From positions 1,118,501 through 1,182,500 of the forward strand of contig OY992833.1 in assembly GCA_963921425.1 (NCBI GenBank): a stretch of DNA of 64,000 bases, in the 5' to 3' direction. Source of the stretch: Dryas octopetala (Eukaryota > Streptophyta > Magnoliopsida > Rosales > Rosaceae). How positions within the stretch are numbered: the first letter of the stretch is position 1; every line of letters begins with the position of its first letter. The translations under genes and the position numbers were made by a program. The notes below the pieces were generated by a model. It was given only the letters and a program-made list of their open reading frames with translations. It made no database searches and was not told where the DNA came from. Shown here piece after piece: positions 27,241 through 46,791 of this stretch.

Positions 27241-27488
27241 AAATTAATGGGTTAGAAAGAATCAAAGAAGAATAAAAGAAAAGTAGGAAAATCGGAAACA
27301 CATAAATGTTGGCTTATGAAATATGAATTATGAATTATGATGATGAGTCACAACTCACAAGTCAAAATTGAGAAAAGCGATACAACTAAATGTCATGCAT
27401 TTGACTGTACATTAAACCATTGATTCCATCTTCCTTCCTCTGAGTCCTCTGCTCTCACCCATATCTCTCCCTTTCTCTCTGTCGGTCT

Positions 27489-28284
27489 TAGGGGTGGGCA
27501 TGGTACGGTATGAGCCCTATACCGATACCATACCGAAATTTTTATTCGGTACGGTATCGGTACGGTATGGACATTTTTAAAACTCGTACCATACCATACC
27601 AGTGTTCTATGAAATCGGTATGGTTCGGTATGGTTTCGGTATGTACCAATATTTTAAACTTCTTTTTTTTTTTTTGTCAAAAAACAATATTTAACAACCA
27701 AAAAGAAATACTTTTTCACAACAAAAAAGAAATACTTTTTCCCAACCAAAAGATAAAACAAAACTCAACTTGATAGTCCTCAAAGCCAAAATAATTAAGC
27801 CTTATGGCTTATTACAAAATACAAACAGTCAAAAACAGTCAAAAACAATAGTATTACTTAAGCCTTATGGCTTATTACAAGCAGTCAACACAAATACATA
27901 ATAATAGTTAGTACTTAAGCCTTATGGCTTATTACAAACAACCAAGACAAATACACAATAATAGTTATAACAAGCAATAAACACTACTTTAATTATGAGC
28001 AATAGTACTTGCAAGTCTATTATAGTCTATAGACTTGCCCAAATAGCCACTAATATGGCAACACTCAATTAAAAAAATATTAAATAATTAAATTAAAAAT
28101 ATATCGGTACGGTACGGTATTTCACGGTATTGAAAGTTTCATACCTATACCATACCGATTTAGACTCGGTACGGTACGGTATCGGTACGGTATATAATCG
28201 GTATTGTTTTTCGGTATAACATTAACACGGTACGGTATGGTACGGGTTCAGTTTCGGTATTTCGGTAGTAAATGCCCACCCCTA
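27489..28284. mobile_element. hAT-like non-autonomous element, 796 bp, at the glutathione reductase promoter
   Basis: The element starts TAGGGGTGGGCATGG and ends ATGCCCACCCCTA, a perfect 13-bp terminal inverted repeat. A perfect 8-bp target duplication, GTCGGTCT, flanks it (27481-27488 and 28285-28292). Both subterminal regions are packed with GGTACGGTATCGG-type units, which are known to be abundant near the ends of such plant elements. Inside are three spaced copies of TTAAGCCTTATGGCTTATTA (about 27795, 27859 and 27915). There is no transposase frame. The right end lies 533 bp before the glutathione reductase start codon. Confidence 0.9.
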
Positions 28285-28292
28285 GTCGGTCT

Positions 28293-28816
28293 CTCTTTAC
28301 TTCTGCAGCTACCAATCTCGCAATTTTCCATTTATATTAACATTAAAAACCCTAAAAACCACCAGACTTGCTTCGCCGTCTCCAACTTCTTCACTCTGGT
28401 ACGATCCACGTTTCCGTTTCTTTGATTACCCACACAAAGTTTTAAATTTGTTAATCTCTATGTACAAATTAAAGAAACCTACCTATTTATGTATATATAT
28501 ATATATATTATTATTATTCAGTTTTTCATTTGTGGTTGTGGAAAGCTCATGCATTTAACCGCCTACTCAATGGGGTTTTCTTAATTTCTGTATTCATTTT
28601 ATGGGACTCTTAATTGGTAAGTTCGGGTGCGTTTTGGTTTGAACAAAAAGGAATCAAATTCATCGGCTTCAAAATTTTTCAAAACTTTCTCAGCAGCCAA
28701 ACAGAGTGTTGGCTTTTCTGCTTTATGCACCTTTAATTTCATTTTATTTTTAACTATTTGTTTGATGATGGTATTGTGGTTTCTGTAGATTTAGTTCGAT
28801 ATAGTCTATAATAATC
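28293..28816 (+). promoter_or_regulatory. Core promoter and 5' leader of glutathione reductase, with a probable leader intron
   Basis: A TATA-like TTTATATTA lies at 28331-28339, about 47 bp right of the hAT-like element. A plausible leader exon ends CACTCTG before GTACGA at 28399. An acceptor TTTCTGTAG at 28798 would join it 18 bp before the ATG. The leader intron and start site are inferred from sequence signals only. Confidence 0.45.
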
Positions 28817-39001
<10,185 letters not shown>

Positions 39002-39144
39002 GGATGCATACATTAGGATGAAAAATGAAAAGTACACAAGGTCTGGAGGAGACAGTCCTGTACTCCCAAGCCTACATAGTTGTTTCACATTCACCAACGG
39101 AAACATAGATATTGGGAAATTGAAATTGGTTGAATTTTGTCAAA

Positions 39145-39150
39145 AATAAA
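39145..39150 (+). terminator. Candidate polyadenylation signal (AATAAA)
   Basis: AATAAA lies 144 bp after the glutathione reductase stop codon. It is the nearest strong candidate. Confidence 0.45.
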
Positions 39151-39710
39151 GCTTCTTCACATATCTAAATTGGGCAGTATATGTTCGGATGATAGATGAA
39201 GATGCAATTACCATAGCAGTTGATCTTTCCATTTCTATTCCCTGATGTGATACAAATTCATTTAAGGCCACTGGTTTGGCCCAAATTCGATTACATGATA
39301 TGATATCTATTAATATAGTGTTAATGTGCTTTATATCCTCTTCTGCTGCTATCTATGAAATTAAGGACACTGTAGATAAATGGATGCATTTATGTTCAAG
39401 TCATTCTTTGCACGAGTAATTTACTTCCTCCTTTTTGACTAGAAATGTGAACCTTGAAAGCAATGATGTTTGATGACAATAATCCTTTAAATATACGTGG
39501 AATGGTTGAGATGCAAAAATATAACTTTTTTTTTTTTTTTTTTTTTAAGTTCACATAGTCAATTTGTTTTGGATTATGTCCTAGTTGAGATATGGTCAAG
39601 ATGGGGGTAACTCAATCTTGACTCATATCGACTCGATCTTTTTAAACAAAAAAGCATGTTTGTTTTCATTTTGGATTGATTATAGCAATAGTTCTCCAAC
39701 TATTATTTTT

Positions 39711-40035
39711 GAGGGCTGCTATTTGCATTCTTAAATTTCTTTTTGCACACCTTTTCTGAAAAAAAAAAAAGGACCATTTGGCCTTTCCCTCACCCACACA
39801 CCCCCATCCCTCACCTGCAAATTTGGCTCTCCCCTCACCTGCAAATTTCTTTTTTTTTTTCTTCTTCACCGTCGAAGCCTACCCCTCACCCTTTCTCTTC
39901 TTCTTCTTCCCCCCACCCCAACCACCTCCCCCCGAGCCCTCCCCTCCTCTCCGACTCCTCCTCCCGAGCCCTCCCCAATCCCTCCTCCCCCTTCCTCCCC
40001 GCATGCACCACCTACAAACAGCCACCACATTCTTC

Positions 40036-40074
<39 letters not shown>

Positions 40075-40626
40075 ATTCCCTCTCTCCTCTCACCCAAGCA
40101 AATAGCCAAACAAATTAAAAAAAAAAAAAATTGCAGCGGGTTCGGCGGACCAGTGCCGAACCTAGTGGTTTCGTTCGACAGGTACCCGCCGAATAGAATA
40201 GGATTGTTCGGTGGGTACTTACTGAACGAAACCATCGGGTTCGGCACTGGTCCACCGAACCCACTCCATTTTTTTTTTTTTAAGTTCTCTTCTCTCCAGC
40301 CGGCGTGCGACGGTGAGCTAGCTGGAGAAAGGGAGGTGGTCGTGGTCGGGGGAAGAAAAAGAAGAGAGAGTGGGGTGGTCGGGGTAGGGGGAAGAAAAAG
40401 AAGAGAGGGTGGGGTGGTCGCCGGTGGTGGTAGGCTGCTCGGGGATGGGTGTGTGCCGGAGAGAGGAGAGGTGGGGAAGGGGTGTGTACCGGGGGGGGGG
40501 GGGAGATGGGGATTGGGTGTGTGTGTGTGTGTGTTTTTTTTTTTTTTTTGTTTGGGAAGGGTGTGCAAAAAAAAAAAAAGGATGGGGGTGTGTGGGTGAG
40601 GGAAGGGTCAAATGGTCTTTTCCCTT

Positions 40627-40663
<37 letters not shown>

Positions 40664-40708
40664 AAGGGTGTGCAAAAAGAAATTTAGGGTGTGCAAATAG
40701 CAGCCCTC
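39711..40708. mobile_element. Mutator-like foldback element, 998 bp
   Basis: The outer ends are GAGGGCTGCTATTTGCA and its perfect inverse. The arms continue inward as inverse copies ('TCCCTCACCCACACACCCCC' and its inverse), broken by poly-A/T runs. The middle is itself an inverted repeat around 'GGTTCGGCGGACCAGTGCCGAACC'-like pieces (about 40138-40262), flanked by CT-rich and GA-rich arms. Imperfect 8-bp direct repeats TTAT(T/C)TTT flank it (39703-39710 and 40709-40716). The long low-complexity open frames in this interval are by-products of the C-rich/G-rich arms, not genes. It begins 710 bp after the glutathione reductase stop codon. Confidence 0.7.
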
Positions 40709-40972
40709 TTATCTTTAAACGAAATTTTGTCACAAAAGGATCCCTAAATTTTGAATTGTGTGCCGCATTAGTTTTGGGAAATTCTATTCATACCCAAGGA
40801 TTTGCTCTACACCATTTTTTTACATGAATGGATTATTATCTCCATATGAACTGACCATTAAGAATAAATGATGTTTTTTATAAAAAAAAAATAAAAAAAA
40901 ATCAGTTTACTCTTTATACTTTACTAGTTGCTAACAATAACTTAACTCTTTATCACTACCACTCTCACAAAA

Positions 40973-41510
40973 GGGGAAAAAAGAAGTTTGGTGGCTGTGT
41001 TTTACCTTGAAAACATATTTAGTCCTTGTACTTGCAAAATTTTGCATTTGGCCCCTGTGTTTTATGTTGTTTGTAATCTTAGTACAATTTTGACTAAACT
41101 CAAAATTTTAATTTGGGGATAAATTATCCATTTGTTTCAAGAAAAAATTTGTTGGGGGATTGAAAGACCATCTTATGGGTTTTCTAAACTAATTTCAATT
41201 TTCATTTTCGTATTTATTTGCTAAAGAGATTGAGAAATTTGCAGGGTTTGAACTTTAAATTTGAGATTTATTTAAATATTTGTTTGAAAATCAAATTTAA
41301 GGTTATATGCATGACTTTCGGTCATTTTTTAATAAACTTGCGAGTTTAAACAAGTTATTAGTTTTGATTTGAGAAAAATTTTTAGGTTGAGTGCAAAATT
41401 CCTAAGATTGCAAACAATATAAAACATAAGGACCAAATATAGAGTTTTGAAGCCACACGAACCAAATCCATTTTCGGAGCAAAACATAGGGCCCAAAATC
41501 GTTTTTCCCC
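40973..41510. mobile_element. Long-TIR MITE, 538 bp
   Basis: The left end GGGGAAAAAAGAAGTTTGGT is an imperfect inverse of the right end, which closes CGTTTTTCCCC. Further paired phrases are 'TTTGGTCCTTATGTTTTA' (inverse strand) against 'TTTGGCCCCTGTGTTTTA', and 'TTGTTTGTAATCTTAG' with its inverse. No clear target duplication remains. Confidence 0.6.
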
Positions 41511-42279
41511 TAAAAAATAGTGATTTTTGACGAATGGAAAGTAAAATCGTTCCTAGGGAACCTCCAAATGAGGCATGAGTTTAAATTTTCTTACATCTTT
41601 TTGAAGTTTTTTCGTGCATTTGGCCAGTTAGTATACTAGTTCATGTTTCGTTCGAAGAACTAGTACCAAACATGATACTAATTTTCTATAAGTGTCAATC
41701 GAATAATGGAAACTCTTTGGGTGGATGGCTACCGATTAGAATTTGTATGTTGGACTGCAATTACCGAACATCTCAGTTATGTACAAATGCGTTTGCACGT
41801 GGATGCGGGGAATCAACCAGAGATGTGTATATTGGATCGTCCTGGTTTGAGCTATGGTGATGCCAGCCTGAGAAGAAATTGACCATATAGATCTAAAATG
41901 AAAGAAATTCTCAATTTTTATCATTTAAACTTTATATGAAATGATTTGACAATTTTGCCTTTCATTATTTTGTCATGAGCATGTCACATGTGCAAAATTG
42001 ACAAAAATCAAACAGGCTTGAGTCCTTGACTGAATGGACAAGGACTAAAAGTGGGAACATTTTATATAACCAACATGACTCGTGACCAAGGTTTAAAGTA
42101 TCAGCCGTAAAAATATTATCGAGACTCCAAAATAAGGATATATCGATATTGACCACCGTTCACAAATACAGCAGATATTGGCTTCAAAACACATAATTTT
42201 TAAATGAAACTTTTGGCAATATAAAATCAACTATCAATGCATGTATTAAACATATAATTGTCATAAATTAGGGTCTATA
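41511..42279. other. Intergenic region, no gene seen
   Basis: Short open frames on both strands show no domain. I see no repeat boundary here. Confidence 0.5.
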
Positions 42280-42288
42280 TAATAAGTA

Positions 42289-42811
42289 GGTTCAATTACA
42301 AAATGCACCCACCAATTATGAGGGGTATTTCAGATTGATTCATGAACAAAAAAATGTTTCAAATTAGTACACTAACTAATAGAAAGTGACAAAATAGCAC
42401 ATACGTTACAAATTCCGTCAATAAGGGCGTTAAATGCTAGTGTAGACAGTGTTAATATGAATTTTTTGAATAATGTGGACACCAAATTTACACCACATGG
42501 ATTAATGATAACAAGTTTAAGGGTTTACAAGTTTTTGAGGTTTTTTTTTTTTTTTTTTTTTTAATATTTTTTTTTTTTTATCAATATGACATTATAAATC
42601 CATGTATAGCAAATTTGGTGTCCACATTATTAAAAACATTCACGTCATCGTTGTCCAAAGTAGCATTTAACTGTCTTTTTTGACGGAATTCATAACAAAT
42701 GTGCTATTTTGTAACTTTTTATTAGTTAGTGTACTAATTTGAAATATTTTTTTATTCGTGGACTAATTTGAAATACTCCCCATAGTTGGTGGTTGCATTT
42801 GTAATTGAGTC
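42289..42811. mobile_element. Mutator-like MITE, 523 bp
   Basis: The left end GGTTCAATTACAAAATGC and the right end GCATTTGTAATTGAGTC are inverse apart from two bases and one length change. A perfect 9-bp duplication, TAATAAGTA, flanks it (42280-42288 and 42812-42820). Arms of more than 150 bp pair around a poly-T centre. Internal phrases 'TTTGAAATA' and 'TTAGTGTACTAATTTG' recur in inverse form. It has no coding capacity. Confidence 0.85.
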
Positions 42812-43210
42812 TAATAAGTATAGGATATGTAGGAGATATAATACACATTAGGTTAAGTTTGAAAAGTAAAATTGAATTATAATAGATAATTAATGTATAA
42901 CTTCATTGATACTTGATCCTATTTATTATTTAAAATTGAACACAATCATGACACATTTTATTATTTATTATTATTAGAATGTTATTTTCTATTTAATAAG
43001 AATGTAGAATTAAGATTTTTTAACAGTAAATAAAAAATTCTTAAAAAAAAAAAACTAGTAAAATGCCCCAAATTAAAATGTGTTCATGTTTAATATTTTT
43101 TTAAACCCACTATTTGTGTAGAAATTTGAGCCCAAACCCACTAATTAGAATCCTAATATAAGGCATAATCAAAACCTAAAAGAAGTCCAAACCCATTAAT
43201 AATTGAATGA

Positions 43211-43501
43211 GAAAATTATGTGTTTGGTCCACTTATTATTGCATAAATCTCGTTTTGGTCTATAAATTTTTGTAAGATCCATATTGGTTCATGAATTGTT
43301 TGATATTGTCCATTTTGGTCCAAAATGGACAATTTTGTCTCTCAAAGTCAACTTATTGGTACAAAACTAAGGGGCAAAATTGTTCGGTTTGGACCAAAAT
43401 AGAACACTTTAGACAATTCGTGGACCAATATGGAACGTAAAAAAATTTGTGGACGAAAACAAGATTTATGGAATAATAAGTGGACCAAACGCAAAATTTA
43501 C
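43211..43501. mobile_element. MITE of about 291 bp, same family as 22098-22391
   Basis: The arms AAAATTATGTGTTTGGTCCA and its inverse pair over almost the full length. It shares 'CATTTTGGTCCAAAA' and 'AGGGGCAAAATT' with the copy at 22098-22391. Confidence 0.65.
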
Positions 43502-43993
43502 GCTAATTTAATATAGTCTTCTCCTACCCTATGCTTTTTTGTCGTTTTATCCATTTTGCACAAACACCAAACGCGATAGAGACAGAGAAATAGAGAGAGA
43601 GCGGGAGTGAGATAGAGAGATACATAGACAGAGAAACATGAGGAGACTCACCTTCACAAAGCTCACAGCTGCTTATTGATGTTCCTGTTCATAGATTCTT
43701 CTTGTTCAATTATTGGGTTTTGACAAACAAATGTTAATTCATTGATTAGGTTTCTGAATTAGTAGATGGGTATGGAAAATTAGGCTTAATTTCTCATTAT
43801 TCCTTTTTTTTTTTCAAAATTTTCCTCTAATTTTTGGTGATTTTGGTACAATATCGAGGATTTTCGATATTTATCGAAAATATTGTCAAAATATCGGGGA
43901 TACGGGTGAAGAATGAAGATTTTGCTTCACCCCCTATTGGTATGGCCGACTCCAACTAGCGACAAGAGAGTTGAGATCAAAGAGGGAGTGGGA

Positions 43994-44249
43994 ATGGTGA
44001 GGTTAGAGAGATTACCAGAAGAGTGCATATCCCATATTATTTTCTTGACGTCCCCTAAAGATGCGTGCCGAGCATCGACGCTCTCCACTACGTTTCTATC
44101 GGCTGCCCAATCCGAAGCCGTTTGGGAGCGTTTCTTACCTTCAGATTACCAACATATCCTCTCTCGCGCCATTTCTTCTTTCCCCTCCTTTTCGTCTAAG
44201 AAGGACTTTTACTTCCGTCTCTGCGATTCCCCCATTTTCCTCAACGAAG
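43994..44249 (+). pseudogene. Isolated first exon of a PP2-B-like F-box gene
   Basis: The frame starts MVRLERLPEECISHIIFLTS and continues through PKDACRASTLSTTF and AVWERFLPSDY. This is the pattern of the N-terminal F-box of plant PP2-B (phloem-lectin-like) F-box proteins, which recruit targets to SCF ubiquitin ligases. It ends at a good donor (GAAG/GTAATC) just after DSPIFLNEG, the usual place for the first intron of that family. No downstream exon for the lectin-like PP2 domain appears in the following 2 kb, which instead hold a hairpin and importin-like relics. I therefore read it as a truncated relic, though the exon itself is undamaged. It could be spliced to something unexpected. Confidence 0.6.
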
Positions 44250-44529
44250 GTAATCTGCTATTTTCTTCCACCCTCTTAATAATTTTTTTTTTTAATTTTT
44301 TTTTATCTCAATTAAGTTTTTTAAAGATTATTCCAAGTATTCTGTAACACAGGTGAAAGCAGTTTTCATTTCTTTTTAAATTTATTTGTTTAAGAATCCT
44401 GGATTCACCTATTGTCAAATTTTAATTATGAATTTATTATTTGATGATGAACCTGAATTTGTCCACCTCTATGCAGAAATATTGGGCAGATGGAAAGAAC
44501 ACTAAACCGACTTGATGCGGGTTGGTTAC

Positions 44530-44650
44530 GGGTTACGGGTTACGGATATAGCCTATCCACCTATTTATGGATAAAAATAAACATATATCTTTATCCATAA
44601 ATGGGCGGATAGGCTATATCCGCAACTGACCCGCATCCCATAGATAATAC
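44530..44650. repeat. Inverted repeat, foldback fragment
   Basis: GGATATAGCCTATCCACC with TATTTATGGATAAA is followed after a short AT loop by the inverse TTTATCCATAAATGGGCGGATAGGCTATATCC pieces. A third partial copy of the AGGCTATATCC phrase lies at about 44660. Probably the core of a foldback element. Boundaries were not found. Confidence 0.6.
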
Positions 44651-44735
44651 ATGGGCAGATAGGCTATATCCACAACTCGTAACATAGGTCCCAAAGCAAG
44701 AAAGAATTTGTCAGTAGAAATTTTTGTTTCCTCTG

Positions 44736-45215
44736 TCAACTGTGTAGACTATTATAAGTATCTGCCTTACATGTGGCTTCAACATTTCTATCATGTTTGC
44801 CGTTGACAATCTCAAAAGATAATTGGTAGTGATCTAACAAACTAAATAGTCCAAGCACCATTTCTTGCCAATAAGTGCCAAAGTCCGATGAAACAGTTAA
44901 CATATCTATCACACCAACCATAGCACCATTCGTGGCAACCTCAACATCAGCATTAAGTGATTTTCGTCCACGTCTAAATCCCACCATTAAAGGACTTAGG
45001 CTAGGCGCTAATGCTTAAAAAATAAACAGCTTAGCTGTATCTGAAAAATCTGCGAACACCAAGAGTGCAGATTCTTGAGTCCTTTCAAAACCTAATTCAA
45101 CGGCCTTTACTAAACACCCAGCCAGCTCCGGCCATTCTTTGCTAGTACTACAAATCCCTGATACAAGATCAGATAAAACAATACAGAGTGACCTTATAGT
45201 GGCCATTGGAGGTGC
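44736..45215 (-). pseudogene. Inverted copy of part of an importin-5-like gene
   Basis: Read on the minus strand, 45206 to 45015 gives MATIRSLCIVLSDLVSGICS and then WPELAGCLVK, followed by QESALLVFADFS. The next block (about 44987-44736) gives VATNGAMVGVIDMLTVSSDF and WQEMVLGLFSLLDH. These resemble HEAT repeats of importin beta-3/importin-5. The + strand copy at 45735-46130 has the same content, so the two form a head-to-head inverted duplication separated by about 500 bp. This arm keeps the QESALLVFADFS stretch that the + copy has lost. Stops separate the blocks. Confidence 0.6.
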
Positions 45216-46355
45216 TGGTATGTTGATTTAGAGGAGCCTCCTCTAAATCAAGGTCTTGATCAAGATCAAGATCGATTTAGAAGCGCCTCCAATCGATCTT
45301 GATCATCATCTGCCGTAGGCCCATCCTCCTCAACATACCAGCGCCTCCTCTTCCCTCTCCATCTCCAACAGTCTAGTGCATCTTCCAATTCCTTCTCCTT
45401 CAGATCGGTGCCTCTTCCTTTGAAACACGAAAAATGGAGGACAAATTCTCTTTGGACTTCCAGAGACTAGCCTTCCGAGTTTTCAACATGAGCGATGTGC
45501 AGCCATGGCTGAAAATTCTTCATGGTGGTCAAGATCATGCATTCAATCTTCTACTATGCTACAAAAGGTATTTCCCAGAATTTCTATTCCTCAAATTGTT
45601 TGCTTGCATTTATAACAGTACTGGCAACTCTTATGGCTCTATGTTATGCCAAAGCTACGGATCTCTGGTGTCACTTGACACCGAATAATCAGATTATGAT
45701 TAAGAATAAGTTTCTTTATTGTTTTCAAGAGGAAGTAGAAGCGCCTCCAATGGCCACTATAAGGTCACTCTGTATCGTTTTATCTGATCTTGTATCAAGG
45801 ATTTGTAGTACTAGCAAAGAATGGTCGGAGCTGGCTGGGTGTTTAGTAAAGCCCGTTGAATCGGGTTCTGAAAGGACTTAAGAATCTGCATTTTAATGGT
45901 GAGATTTAGACGTGGACTGAAATCATCGAATGCTGATGTTAGGGTTGCCACGATTGGTGCTGTGGTTGGTGTGATAGATATGTTAACTGTTTCATCGGAC
46001 TTTGGCACTTATTGGCAAGAAATGGTGCTTGGACTGTTTGGTTTGTTAGACCACAACTAAGAAGATCATGTTTCCAAGGCTCTCAATTATCTTTTGCGAT
46101 TGCCAACGACAAACAGGATAGAAATGTTGAAGCCACATGTTAACGACATGGTAAGGCAGATACTTATCATATCAGAGTTTGCACGCTTGACAGAGGAAAC
46201 AAAAATTTTTGCTGAAATTTTTTTTCTAGACTTAGGACCTATGTTATTGATGGAGTTAACTCATGCCACTAAGTCGAAGCTGCTCCACCTCCAATTAACA
46301 AGACTGGTGCTCTGTCAGTATGATGCCAATTTATGGTACAACATATGGCCTGGAA

Positions 46356-46581
46356 TGTTGAGAATTCAGAAATTAGACAAGATCCAATATCATAGGAGTA
46401 ATTGAAGGCTTCTCTCTCTGCTGTAATCTTTCCTTACTTAGGTTCATCAATTCCCTTGATTGTAGAAACTGACTTGTTGACCAAGCCTAGAGTAGTCTAT
46501 ATAAAGTTGTATATACGTTTGTAATAGATATAGAGTAATTCATATACTGAAGTTCTTCGTCACACCTTTTCCATTTTAACA
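46356..46581 (+). repeat. 5' LTR of the Copia element, with adjacent primer site
   Basis: This TG...CA-bounded LTR of 226 bp has a TATA-like TATATAAAG near 46500. The primer-binding site starts at 46582. Confidence 0.93.
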
Positions 46582-46791
46582 TGGTATCAGAGCATTGATT
46601 CTCTTCATGCTCTTTTAATCTTTTCTCCATTTTTTCTCTTATTTCCCTTCTGTGAGAGAAGCCTTGAGATTACACTCACCTTTTTTCTCTGATTCTCCAT
46701 GGGAAAAGATGGGGAGACCTCTGACCAGCCGAATCTTCAGTCAATAGCACCAAATCTGACATCATAACAATATGAACAAATTGCAGCCATA

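Noticed and set aside
27489-28284. GGTACGGTATCGG clusters as a regulatory or CRISPR-like array
   Set aside because: The units are subterminal repeats of a transposon with clear TIRs and target duplication. There are no regular unique spacers.
39743-40687. Long open frames on both strands, up to 270 codons, rich in Pro/Ser/Phe or Gly/Arg
   Set aside because: They arise from C-rich/G-rich and CT-repeat arms of a foldback element. Composition is extreme, frames overlap on both strands and no domain is present.
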